From the NCBI GenBank assembly GCA_037349105.1, contig JAYJMM010000092.1, positions 1,451,001 to 1,515,000 on the forward strand: a DNA stretch of 64,000 bases. Direction: 5' to 3'. Shown piece after piece: positions 43,050 to 55,700 of this stretch. The notes below the pieces were generated by a model, which worked only from the letters and a program-made list of their open reading frames with translations, was not told the origin of the DNA and did not search any database. Numbering within the stretch: position 1 is the first letter of the stretch; the number at the start of each line of letters is the position of its first letter. A program made the position numbers and the translations under genes. The stretch comes from Limnomonas spitsbergensis. Its lineage: Eukaryota > Chlorophyta > Chlorophyceae > Chlamydomonadales.

Positions 43050-43445
43050 GCTCTTGTGCTTGCCATGTGCGGTGTGCTGTTCTCTGCCGGCTTTCATAGG
43101 TTAGTGGCATGGTCTGGAGTGTTGATTGCATGCCCACGAAATTCAACTACAATGCATGACCCAGCAGCAGCAGCAGGTGTGAGACGGAAGAAAATGGGAA
43201 GGGACGGCCTCTTACAGAAGTTTCAGCCGATTTCCCTAATCGCATGTTGGGCATCGTAAGCAAGCCATGCCATGTGATGGTGGGTGTTGGAGGGTATTCA
43301 TTTGTTGAGCAGGGACTTGTGCTGAGGCGCTGGGGCAGGGGCACGGGGCCCCCTGGGCTTGGAATTCTATATTTCAGATCCGTTTTCAATCGAGATCACC
43401 GGTAAGGTGCATCCTACCTCGTTCCCTGGGTGAGTTCCCTATCTC
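42330..43445 (+). other. No recognised gene
   Basis: Up to 43049 this is the right part of the TIR element. It has a direct repeat of GCCACCCCCAATTTGTGAATTA(G/A)TG(C/T)AT at about 42906 and 42953. From 43050 to 43445 a possible untranslated exon lies near 43379-43402 (TATTTCAG before, ACCG|GTAAGG after). Confidence 0.35.
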
Positions 43446-43793
43446 ATGAAGCGCATCGGCTGGCAAACTCCATCGTCCCCGCCTCGTGAGATTTTTTTGA
43501 CGGGAGGATCCCGCAACGGGCGTAGTTCTCAGCGGCACTACGGAGCCAAGGAGGAATTCCCAACGGTGTTACCCAGGCAAGAAAAAAAGATTTCTCAGCG
43601 CATAACCGCCGAAGAAATACGGGAGAACAAGCAGAATATCGGCAGAATATGCTGGTCTTGTGGCATCTAGAATTCGGAATATAAACCCTTAAGACCGCTC
43701 TCGCTGCTAAGCGGTAGCGGTTGGTACAAGTTTGCGATCAGGTTTGCGGTCGTCGCCACCCTGCTTGTCCTTCAGAGCTACAGCTCGAAATAA
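43446..43793 (+). pseudogene. Hypothetical small protein frame with one in-frame TAG
   Basis: An ATG frame of 74 polar, Arg/Glu-rich residues ends at TAG (43668-43670). The same frame then stays open for another 40 codons to TAA at 43791. The second part reads N-S-E-Y-K-P-L-R-P-L-S-L, then GWYKFAIRFAVVATLLVLQS, a good single membrane segment at the very C-terminus. A tail-anchored protein of 115 codons with one nonsense codon would explain both halves. The alternative is chance, or a splice removing the stop; a tiny intron here would be too short. No family is recognised. Confidence 0.35.
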
Positions 43794-44815
43794 ATGGTTG
43801 CGCGCATTGGGCATGGGCCGTTTGGATGGTGGCCGGTCTGGCCGTTCAAACAAATGTTCTACGATACGAGGTGAGTTCGATGGCTTTCTCATGCTCCTCT
43901 TCTGCCCCTAGATCTCCTTAGCATGCACGCACTCATAGCATGCCAAGGCACCGTTTTAATCCACGAGGCCTTCAAATATTTGGAGCCATGCAGTGACAGC
44001 ATGTCACTGCAACCTGCATGGGGGGGGCGCTCAAAATCTGACAACCGCATGGCGTATCGTGCACCACTCCTTCCCCCCGAATCTGCACACCAAGGAAACA
44101 CAATTTTGGTGGGGCCATATCAAGTCAAACTGCCATAAAAGTCCTGAAGGCCGGATTGTGGCATCAAGCCACCGGGGAACCCACTTGTGGGACCTTGCGG
44201 CGTTTAAAAAACGCATGGCATCTCATGCACCATCCCCACTCGTAACCTCAAATCTGCACACCAAAGGCTCGCACACAGCACACAGCCGGGTTCCATGTTC
44301 CTGCCCCCTCACCTAGGAGGATGGCATGGCCCAGGCTGTGCATGGTAGCTGGGTTTAGTCATTCCCTACCAGCCCCACGCGGCTGAGCGTTAAGCAGGGC
44401 CCAGCGGGTATGCACCGTTATAAACATAGCACACAGCAGATGGCAGGGCTAGAAGCAACACACACATGCAGATAGTGGCATCATGTCCCATCGACCTGCA
44501 TGGGGGAGCGTCACAAAATCTGACGACCTGCATGGGGGGCATTGCAAAATCTGGCGACTTGCATGGGGGGCATCGCAAAATCTGACAATCGCATGGGGGG
44601 CATCGCAATATCTGCCGCCCGCATGGCATCTCAGGCACTCCTCCTGCCCCCTGATCTGAGCAACATGTGCGCACACAGCAAAGCACGGGGCAGTGAAGTT
44701 TGGTGTGTGCACATGTACGGTGCATGTGCACACAAAGCAAGAATGCGCCTGTATGCCATTGAATTCATGGGCCAGAGGGCCAGTGGGCCACAATGCCACA
44801 GTGGGCCCTGCATGA
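43794..44815 (+). other. No recognised gene; SINE and CATGGGGGGC repeats
   Basis: A SINE-body copy lies at 44284-44428. GACCTGCATGGGGGGCATTGCAAAATCTG repeats (about six units) lie at 44020-44060 and 44490-44625. The stretch may be upstream sequence or intron of the bestrophin gene, whose 5' exons I could not place. Confidence 0.5.
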
Positions 44816-44899
44816 GCAGTGGGCCGGTGGGCTAGGATGTCAAAGCGTGCCCTGCATGGGAAATGGGCCCTGCATGAGCAATGGTCCGGTGCGCCAGGA

Positions 44900-45410
44900 T
44901 GTCAAAGCGTGCCCTGCATGGGAAATGGTCCCTGCATAGGCAATGGGCCTGGGCAATGGGCCCTGCATGGGCAACGGGCCCTGCATGGGCAACGGGCATG
45001 GGCAATGGTCCCTGCATGGGCAACGGGCCCTGCATGGGCAACGGGCATGGGCAATGGTCCCTGCATGGGCAATGGGCATGGGCAATGGTCCCTGCATGGG
45101 CAACGGGCATGGGCAATGGTCCCTGCATGGGCAACGGGCATGGGCAATGGTCCCTGCATGGGCAACGGGCCCTGCATGGGCAACGGGCATGGGCAATGGT
45201 CCCTGCATGGGCAATGGGCATGGGCAATGGTCCCTGCATGGGCAATGGGCATGGGCAATGGGCCCTGCATGGGCATTGGGCATGGGCAATGGACCCTGCA
45301 TGGGCAATGGGCATGGGCAATTGGCCCTGCATGGACAGAGGGTATGGGCAGTGGGCCCTGCATGGGCTATGGCCCCTGCATGGACAGGGCATGGGCAGTG
45401 GGCATGGGAG
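44900..45410 (+). repeat. GGGCAATGGTCCCTGCAT minisatellite
   Basis: Units of GGGCATGGGCAATGG(T/G)CCCTGCAT with length variants (18, 24, 30 bp) fill the interval. Every frame on both strands is open, so the five long frames are artefacts. Confidence 0.95.
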
Positions 45411-45494
45411 GCCTGGTAGCCTAAGATAGCCAAATTGAATGCAAGACACCCTCCAAACAAACACACCTAAACAATTTGAGGTTCCATAGCTTTT

Positions 45495-46650
45495 TTATGT
45501 AGCTGAAAATCACTGGTGTAGCTAAAACACTTTCACAGCTGAAACACACTGGTGTAGCTGAAACACACTGGTGTAGATGAAAGACACTGGTGTAGCTGAA
45601 ACACACTGGTGTAGCTGAAACACACTGGTGAAGCCGAAACACACTGGTGTGGCCGAAACACACTGGTGAAGCTGAAACACACTGATGTAGCCGAAACACA
45701 CTGATGTAGCTGAAACACACTGGTGTAGCTGAAACACACTGGTGTAGCTGAAACACACTGATGTAGCTGAAACACACTGGTGTGGCTGAAACACACTGGT
45801 ATAGCTGAAACACACTGATGTAGCTGAAACACACTGGTGTAGCTGAAACACACTGATGTAGCTGATTCACACTGGTGTAGCTGAAACACACTGGTGTAGC
45901 TGAAACACACTGGTGTAGCTGAAGCACACTGATGTAGCCGAAACACACTGGTGTAGCTGAAACACACTGATGTAGTTGAAACACACTGGTGTAGCTGAAA
46001 CACATTGGTGTAGCTGAAACACACTGGTGTAGCTGAAACACACTGGTGTAACTGAAACACACTGATGTAGCTGAAACACACTGGTGTAGCTGAAACACAC
46101 TGGTGTAGCTGAAACACACTGATGTAGCTGAAACACACTGGTGTAGCTGAAACACACAGGTGTAGCTGAAACACACTGATGTAGTTGAAACACACTGATG
46201 TAGCTGGAACACACTGATGTAGCTGAAACACACTGATGTAGCTGAAACACACTGGTGTAGCTGAAACACACTGATGTAGCTGAAACACACTGATGTAGCC
46301 GAAACACACTGGTGTAGCTGAAACACACTGATGTAGTTGAAACACACTGATGTAGCTGGAACACACTGATGTAGCTGGAACACACTGATGTAGCTGAAAC
46401 ACACTGGTGTAGCTGAAACACACTGCTGTAGCTGAAACACACTGATGTAGCCGAAACACACTGGTGTAGCTTAAACACACTGATGTAGTTGAAACACACT
46501 GATGTAGCTGAAACACACTGATGTAGCTGAAACACACTGGTGTAGCTGAAACACACTGATGTAGCCGAAACACTCTGGTGTAGTTGAAACACACTGGTGT
46601 AGCCGAAACACACTGGTGTAGCTGAAACATACTGATGTAGCTGTAATGCA
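45495..46650 (+). repeat. 19-bp GTGTAGCTGAAACACACTG minisatellite, about 60 copies
   Basis: The unit is GTGTAGCTGAAACACACTG, with G/A alternation at the start (GGTGTAG/GATGTAG). Because 19 is not a multiple of three, three units give a 19-residue protein period. This explains the long minus-strand frames of F-Q-L-H-Q-C-V-S-A-T type. It ends about 55 bp before bestrophin exon 1 as recognised here. Confidence 0.97.
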
Positions 46651-46705
46651 GCTGAAAAGTGGGGTAAAAGAAACCACTGGCCTTGTCTGGTTTTTTCCCT
46701 GACAG

Positions 46706-49700
46706 GCCTGACCTACAGCGGCACAAGACAAGGGCGCCACAATGGAAGAAGCTCCGCACGCAGTGGCGGTTCCTACAAGCACTGTTCTGCTTTGGTGAGT
46801 GAGGAGCTGGTTGTACCAGAGGGTTCCCTATCCCCTAAACGCTGCCAGAGGCTCCGCACACAGTGGCGGATCCTGCTAGCCCTGTTCTGCTTCGGCGAGC
46901 GTGGCGCAAGTTGTACTGGAGGTTTCACATTTCTTCTTATTCCCCTCAAACGCTGCCAGAGGCTCCAAACTCGAACGGCGGTTTGTCAGTTGTCGACGAG
47001 GGCCACACGCGCACCCGGGCTGTTTTTTGTGTTGAGGTCTCGGGTTTCCTAGGGTTAGATGGCCGGCCTGCCACTTTGTCAGGTCCAATCAAAAGAAGAT
47101 GGCGGTAAACATCCAGACACTGGTCTGCTTTGGTGAGTGAGGAGCTGGCTGTACCGGAGGTTCCAACCTTTCTCCCTATCCCCTTCAAACTTTCTTCCTA
47201 TACAAACTTTCTCCCTATCCCCTTCAAACTTTCTCCCTATCCCCTAAAACGCTGCCAGAGGCTGGCGGTTCCTGCTAGCACTGTTCTGCTTCGATGAGTG
47301 AGGAGCTGGTTGAAACGGAGGCTCACACCTTTCACCCCTTGTACCTGAACCCTTGTATTTTGAACCCTTGTACCTGAACCCTTGTATTTTAAACCCTTGT
47401 ACCTCCTACCTGCAACCTTTCACCATTTGTGCAACACGCCGCCCGCTCCTTTATCAGCCATAAATCCTCTAATCTGAACCTTAAACCCTGCTCCCCGCCC
47501 CCCACAATGGGGCCCCCCTCTCACACATCTTGTGCAACCTGCTCCCTATACCTTGAAACCAAAACCCTGAACCATCGACCTTCAATTCTGCTCCCGCGTT
47601 CCCCGCCCCTCACAGTGGGGCCCCGTCTCACATCCTGTGAAACATTAAATGGCCGTACCTGATGATCATGTTCGTACCTAAACCCTTGTACCTAAACCCT
47701 GTTCCCCCTCCCCCCACAGTGGGCCCTCCCTCTCATATCCTGTGGAACATTAAATGGCCGTACCTGATGATCATGTTCGTACCTAAACCCATGTACCTAA
47801 ACCCTGTTCCCCCTCCCCCCACAGTGGGGCCCTGTCTCATATCCTGTGGAACATCAAATGGCCGTACCTGATGATCATGTTCGTACCTAAACCTTTGTGC
47901 GTAAACCCTGTTCCCCCTCCCCCCACAGTAGGCCCCCGTCTCACATCCTGTGGAACATCAAATGGCCGTACCTGATGATCATGTTCATACTTCAACCCTT
48001 GTACCTAAACCCTGTTCCCCCTCCCCCCACAGTGGGCCCTCCCTCTCATATCCTGTGGAACATTAAATGGCCGTACCTGATGATCATGTTCGTACCTAAA
48101 CCCTTGTGCGTAAACCCTGTTCCCCCTCCCCCCACAGTGGGCCCTCCCTCTCATATCCTGTGGAACATTAAATGGCCGTACCTGATGATCATGTTCGTAC
48201 CTAAACCCTTGTACCTAAACCCTGTTCCCCCTCCCCCCACAGTGGGCCCTCCCTCTCATATCCTGTGGAACATCAAATGGCCGTACCTGATGATCATGTT
48301 CGTACCTAAACCCTTGTACCTAAACCCTGTTCCCCCTCCCCCCACAGTGGGCCCTCCCTCTCATATCCTGTGGAACATTAAATGGCCGTACCTGATGATC
48401 ATGTTCGTACCTAAACCCTTGTACCTAAACCCTGTTCCCCCTCCCCCCACAGTGGGGCCCTCCCTCTCATATCCTGTGGAACATTAAATGGCCGTACCTG
48501 ATGATCATGTTCGTACCTAAACCCTTGTACCTAAACCCTGTTCCCCCTCCCCCCACTGTGGGCCCTCCCTCTCATATCCTGTGGAACATCAAATGGCCGT
48601 ACCTGATGATCATGTTCGTACCTAAACCCTTGTACCTAAACCCTGTTCCCCCTCCCCCCACAGTGGGCCCTCCCTCTCACATCCTGTGGAACATCAAATG
48701 GCCGTACCTGATGATCATGTTCGTACCTAAACCTTTGTACCTAAACCCTGTTCCCCCTTCCCCCACAGTGGGCCCTCCCTCTCATATCCTGTGGAACATT
48801 AAATGGCCGTACCTGATGATCATGTTCGTACCTAAACCCTTGTACCTAAACCCTGTTCCCCCTCCCCCCACAGTGGGCCCTCCCTCTCATATCCTGTGGA
48901 ACATCAAATGGCCGTACCTGATGATCATGTTTGTCGCCGTGGGAGCCGAGTTCTGGGAGTGCTTTGAGGATTTCCCGTTCTTTGATGAATATGGCATTCT
49001 GAAGGACAGCTTTCGGCTGGTGTCCTTTGCCATGTCGCTGCTGCTTGCGTTCCGGCTCAACCGGACGTATGAGCGCTGGAAGGAGGCGCGGTCCAGCCTG
49101 TCTGGTGTGGTGAGCATTTCAGCTCGACCATGTTGTTGCTGTTGTCACAAAGTTGACGCAACCACCCACAGCCTTTTGCGAACGGGCCAGGCAGAGCGGA
49201 CCGGGAAGAAACCAGAAAACGAGGAAGCAGACCAGAGTGCACGAGAGACCAAACCAAACCACCAGCAACAGAAGCAACATACGACGCACGAACACCACAA
49301 ACAGACAACGCACGAACACCACAAACAGACAACGCACGAACACCACAAACAGACAGGGACCCAGCACGTCAGCTTCAGAATTTAGAAATTCTGAAGCTGA
49401 CATGCTGGGTTTAGGGTTAAGGGTTAACCCTTCACCCTGAAAACCCTTTTTCAGGGTTAACAGGGTTAACCCTGAAAACCCTTTTCAGGGTTAACCCTGG
49501 AAACCCTGGAAACCCTTGTTCAGGGCTAACCCTGTTAACCCTGGAAAAAAACAGGGCATCAGGGGTTAGCTAAGAAAGAAAGAAGGAAAGAAAGCCACGC
49601 CCTATTAGGGCGTTGAGGTTAAGGAAACAGCGCAGCTTGAGGCCGTAGCATTAGGAGTTTGCTAAACCTTGCGGTCCAGCTTGCTCGTGTTTGGGGTTAG

Positions 49701-52700
49701 CTGTCCCTTAATGGTAACGGCGCGGACGCGGCCTAGGCCCATGCCGCGCTGTTTCCTCAACCCTCACGCCCCTGTGGGGCGTAGTTTTCTTTCTTTCTTA
49801 GCTGTCCCCGGGAGCTTAGAGGGTAGCTCACCCCGACCACTACTATTTTCCATTGATTCCCTTTCACAAAACCATCGTAACACCCCCTGGTAACACGACA
49901 GGTATGCCCAGTTATTGTTTAGCGGCATTGGGGATTGTGTTGTGTGTGTTACCAAAAGTAGGCGAGTTGTTGGTGATGAGCGCGCCGCAGGCGTCGAAAT
50001 CCCACCCATCCTAATTGAACTCTTCGATTTTTGTTAACCTGCGGCTGAACCTCCGCCTTGCCGAATTCATTGTTAGGTTACCACTTTGGTTACGACACGT
50101 AGCCAGTCGCCCCTCATAATAAGACCCCCTCGGAGAGTATGTCCCCTCGTTATCATGTATGGAAGGGCCCTAGGCCCCTAAGAAAGAAGCAAATGAAGTT
50201 ATACACCCTGAGGCGTGGATTAAGGAATGCACCCCTACATCCTCCCCCACACTCAGGGCAATGGAGCCACCTCCCTCTTCATCTAAAAGTGACTTGAAAA
50301 CACAAATTATAAACACGGCACTGCTGTTTTTATATGTCCCGACTCTATCCTATGATGCCTTGCACCCTCCTGTTGTGCTCAGGGCAATGGAGCCACCTCC
50401 CTTTTAATCCCAAATTTACTGCAGCATAATGCAGCATGCTTCTGTGTTCATACAGGGCATACTAATTATCTGACATGTTCACAAAGACTCTTTTATGCTG
50501 CCCTGTGCTCAGGGCAATGAAGCCACGTCCCTTTTTGTATCCAAAATTGAACTTAATAATGCAGTACCCGTATGCTTCTATGATCATGCATTGAAGGACC
50601 CTCACACCCTCCTGTTGTGTTCAGGGCAATGGAGCCACCTCCCTTTTCATCCAAGAGTGACCTTTTGAATGCAGTATGCTTTTGTGTTCATACATTTAAG
50701 AACACACTGATTACCGTATCTCATATCTTTATAAAGACCCTCATACCCTCCTGTTGCGTTCAGGGCAATGGAGCCACCTCCCTTTTCATCCAGGCGGCAA
50801 CATGGATCAAAGACCCCAAAGTGGTGAGAGGCTCTGTCAACAAGTGCACCGACACAGTTGTGGGAAATCTTGGGTAAATGATACGTAAATGACATCTTTC
50901 ATAAATCTTGGGTAAATGATGCGTAAATGACATCTTTCATAAATCTTGGGTAAATGATACGTAAATGACATCTTTCATAAATCTTGGGTAAATGATGCGT
51001 AAATGACATCTTTCATAAATCTTGGGTAAATGATACGTAAATGACATCTTTCATAAATCTTGGGTAAATGATGCGTAAATGACATCTTTCATAAATCTTG
51101 GGTAAATGATGCGTAAATGACATCTTTCATAAATCTTGGGTAAATGATGCGTAAATGACATCTTTCATAAATCTTGGGTAAATGATGCGTAAATGACATC
51201 TTTCATAAATCTTGGGTAAATGATGCGTAAATGACATCTTTCATAAATCTTGGGTAAATGATGCGTAAATGACATCTTTCATAAATCTTGGGTAAATGAT
51301 ACGTAAATGACATCTTTCATAAATCTTGGGTAAATGATACGTAAATGACATCTTTCATAAATCTTGGGTAAATGATACGTAAATGACATCTTTCATAAAT
51401 CTTGGGTAAATGATGCGTAAATGACATCTTTCATAAATCTTGGGTAAATGATGCGTAAATGACATCTTTCATAAATCTTGGGTAAATGATGCGTAAATGA
51501 CATCTTTCATAAATCTTGGGTAAATGATGCGTAAATGACATCTTTCATAAATCTTGGGTAAATGATGCGTAAATGACATCTTTCATAAATCTTGGGTAAA
51601 TGATGCGTAAATGACATCTTTCATAAATCTTGGGTAAATGATGCGTAAATGACATCTTTCATAAATCTTGGGTAAATGATGCGTAAATGACATCTTTCAT
51701 AAATCTTGGGTAAATGATACGTAAATGACATCTTTCATAAATCTTGGGTAAATGATGCGTAAATGACATCTTTCATAAATCTTGGGTAAATGATACGTAA
51801 ATGACATCTTTCATAAATCTTGGGTAAATGATGCGTAAATGACATCTTTCATAAATCTTGGGTAAATGATGCGTAAATGACATCTTTCATAAATCTTGGG
51901 TAAATGATGCGTAAATGACATCTTTCATAAATCTTGGGTAAATGATGCGTAAATGACATCTTTCATAAATCTTGGGTAAATGATGCGTAAATGACATCTT
52001 TCATAAATCTTGGGTAAATGATACGTAAATGACATATTTCATAAATCTTGGGTAAATGATGCGTAAATGACATCTTTCATAAATCTTGGGTAAATGATGC
52101 GTAAATGACATCTTTCATAAATCTTGGGTAAATGATACGTAAATGACATCTTTCATAAATCTTGGGTTAATGATGCGTAAATGACATCTTTCTTAAATCT
52201 TGGGTAAATGATGCGTAAATGACATCTTTCATAAATCTTGGGTAAATGATGCGTAAATGACATCTTTCATAAATCTTGGGTAAATGATGCGTAAATGACA
52301 TCTTTCATAAATCTTGGGTAAATGATGCGTAAATGACATCTTTCATAAATCTTGGGTAAATGATGCGTAAATGACATCTTTCATAAATCTTGGGTAAATG
52401 ATGCGTAAATGACATCTTTCATAAATCTTGGGTAAATGATGCGTAAATGACATCTTTCATAAATCTTGGGTAAATGATGCGTAAATGACATCTTTCATAA
52501 ATCTTGGGTAAATGATACGTAAATGACATCTTTCATAAATCTTGGGTAAATCTTGGGTTGGTCTTGTCGACCTTGGGGGAATTATGCAGGTGTCTTTTTC
52601 GGGGTAGCAAACATCATTTTGCTCCATACGGGATAAGGAGCCCAAAGTGGTGAGAGGTTATTGCAGCAGGTGCATCGGCACAGGTCTGGGAAATGTTGAT

Positions 52701-55700
52701 TACATCTTGGGGAAATCCTGGGGAAATCGGTAGGCAGTCTTTTGGGGGAGAGCAAACGTCCCTTTCCCCATCCCAGACGAGGGTTCCAAAGGGGTGAGGC
52801 AATTTCAGTCTAATTAATTCAGCTTAATTTCAGCAAAATCAATTCAGCTCAATATCATCTTAATCAATTCAGCTTAATTTGAGCTTAATTGATTCAGCTT
52901 GATTTCAGCTTAAATGAATCAGCTCGATTTAAGCTTAAATAAATCAGTTATTTTTTAATGCTTAATAAATTCAGCTTAAACTTAGCTTGCGCTCCTTTCC
53001 TCTTGCTTGGGCTTAACAAAATATGAGGCTCGTTGCCCGGCCCTATGAAACCTGAGACGCAAATAAAGAAAACAGCCCGGATGCGCTTGTGGCCCTTACC
53101 GACAGCTGCGCTCCTGCACGTGCCAGAGTTTGGGCGATTGAGAACTCCCCTTGTTCGAAGTGTGATTGTTTTATATGTGGGGTTTCAGGATATTTGAGCA
53201 AATTTGCACATGCTCCCGGCCCGCGTAAAAACCTGGTAAAAACCTGGTGTTGGTTTGTTTAGTTGGTTTTGTTTCCTGATGTGGGAAAGTCCCTCGGGCA
53301 GTGTCTCTCTGTGCTCCGTCACAAGAGACGGAGAGCTTGCTGGGCCAATATTAGAGCAAGAATAAATATTGAAAGGACATAACATTTTGGATATTAATTG
53401 AATACCGTACCGTTGAGTCAGTCCAAATTTGTGGACAAGCCTTGTTTAGGGTTTAAAGTTTAGGGTTTCGTTTCTTGCTTTGAAATCTTATTTTGCCTCA
53501 GGCACGCTGTTTATCTTATTGGCTCGCTTTCCTAATAGAAAGCTGTTTTTTCCACCAATAAACGGCTCGATTTTGCTCCAGAACCACTTAAAAAGCCAGA
53601 ACGCGTCTTGCCTTAACTTTAGCAAATGACTCGTCAAGAGAAATATTCCTTGGCATATTGGCAGCATTTTGTTAGGAAGACAGCCAAGTTACGCTGCCTG
53701 TGCAGTGAACGGCGCTGCGCTGTGTTGGCGAAGATTCTAGGGTTAAGGGCGGAAGGTCTTCGTTTTTAAATCCGTTTTTTCGTTTCGGTACAAATAATTA
53801 TCGAAACCAACAATTTATTCTCTTGAAGAACGATCCATGAAACGATTTTGGACTGACACTCAGGTATCAGGTCAAGCGCCAATTTGTACACAAATCAAGT
53901 GAGATCAAGGGTGATGGATCTAGTACTTTGGGTTGTCAGGTATAGGGTGTAGGGCTTCGGGTTTTCCGGTTAAGAGTATCCGGGTTGTTGGGGTCAGTCA
54001 AGTCGGGTTATGAGCTCAGGGTTCAGGGTTGTCCGGTTTCCGGGTTTAGCGTTGTCGTTTTAGGGCTCAGGGTTTCCTGCTGGTCCAGTATCCCCCCTCC
54101 CCCCCCGGCAACGAGGCCACCATCAGCAGGCAGCCCCGTGGCCGTCAGAGGCCCCACTAGGACCAAACCTGAAACAGCCTAAGGCCAGCGGCCCAAGTAG
54201 CATGGCTGGCCATACAGGGAGCCTCCGGCGGGGAGCCGGGTTGTAGCTGATATGTAGCTGATATGTAGCTGAGTCATGGAAAAAGAAGCACTGTGCCGGA
54301 GGACACTTGAGCCTGCCATGTGATATCTTTCACACTTTGTTTGAAGCCATGGGCTTGCCACGCGGTGTTTATCGTAGCGTTCTTCAGCTACAATTCAGCC
54401 ACATAACCTCCTGCGGACGTGGGGGGTAGGTGCAGTAGACCCTCTTGCTCGGATTCGTTTTGCTTGGATTTAGGGTTAAGGGTGTCAACCCTAAGCCTAA
54501 ACCCTGACCCTTAACAAAGTACGAGGCTAGCTGCCCAAACCTAGGAAACCTGAGACGCAAAGTCAGAGAAACAGCGGAAGTGCGCCTCTGGCTTCTGGCC
54601 CTCATCAGCAGCTGAGGAAAATGGAGCAGGGGCGGGAAAGGCACACGACCAACAAGCACGCACACGGCGGCAATGACTCGGATGGCCCGTAGTGGGCCCC
54701 TCGTGTCCCTATTGACCCCTGGTGGTGGCCGCCCAGTCGCCATTGGTGGCCTAGTGGCCAGTGATGGCCCGGTGGTGGCCCAGTGGCCCAGTGGTGGGCC
54801 TGTGGCGGGCCAGTGGGCCAGTGGTGGGCCAGTCGCCAGAGATTTGTTTGGGCGGTACTGGGTGCGAGTCCTGCCGAAAAATGGTATGCAACGAACGTTG
54901 GTCTTGCGATCCAACGCAGTTGCTCGGCACTGAAATATCCCGGAAACGATCAGGAAAAGCTGAGAATCGGGGTTTTTCTGCGCCTGGGGCGCTCTTTTCG
55001 AGGATTCCAGGACTGAATATTTTTTCTTTGCCTTACCTCGTAAATTACGTTGTTTGGGTTTTGAGGATCCATGAATATACTGAGTATTGACTGTCGACGC
55101 CCGTCAGAAATGAGGAGTTTTGGTCGATCATTTGCTTCAAGGCCACAAATTTGAAGAATTCGTGTGTTCATACCCAAGGGAAGGCAAGTCAAATCTACAA
55201 GACCTCTGACAACTTATAGCGAACATCACTATAAAAATAAAAAAATGTCACTACCAGCCGCTGCTTAATTAGTAATCTTGTGCACACTTTAGTAAAAACT
55301 GTTGCCGTGGCGCATATTTCATGGCCCCAAAGGAGCGTCCCGCCGTCTCCATACCCATCTTGATCTCGACAGGTCACGTCCCCACCCTTATGCACCCACC
55401 ACTCCCCTCTCAACACTCCTCGTCCACCATTTCCGGGATCCTGACAGCTCACCGCCCCACCCTTATGCCCACACACTCCTTTTTCAATCCTCCTCATCCA
55501 CACTTTTCCTGATCCTGACAGCTCACCACCCCACTCTTTTCAGGTCAATGACTTCCGGCGGTTTTGCATCGTGTGGCCCTACTCGATCAAGCAGACGGTG
55601 ACCGGGGCAGATGCCCTGGACAGCGAGGCGGCGGCGCTGCTCCATCCAGAGGAGCTGGCGGTGTATGCTAAGTCAAGGAAGGGGAGGCAGGTGTGTGTGA

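Noticed and set aside
44819..45466. Several long frames on both strands over the GGGCAATGG array
   Set aside because: All frames are open because the repeat lacks stop words; this is an artefact.
45421..46759. Very long minus-strand frames (up to about 400 codons) of F-Q-L-H-Q-C-V-S-A-T type
   Set aside because: They are produced by the 19-bp minisatellite, which is open in several frames at once with a 19-residue period. They have no start context or domain.
47662..48870. Long frame of V-G-P-P-S-H-I-L-W-N repeats as a separate gene
   Set aside because: It is the intron array of exon-2 echoes reading in frame by virtue of its 105-bp period. The real coding part begins at 48874.
50868..52560. 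CRISPR-like regular array
   Set aside because: Direct 39-bp repeats with no unique spacers, in a eukaryotic intron; this is a satellite.
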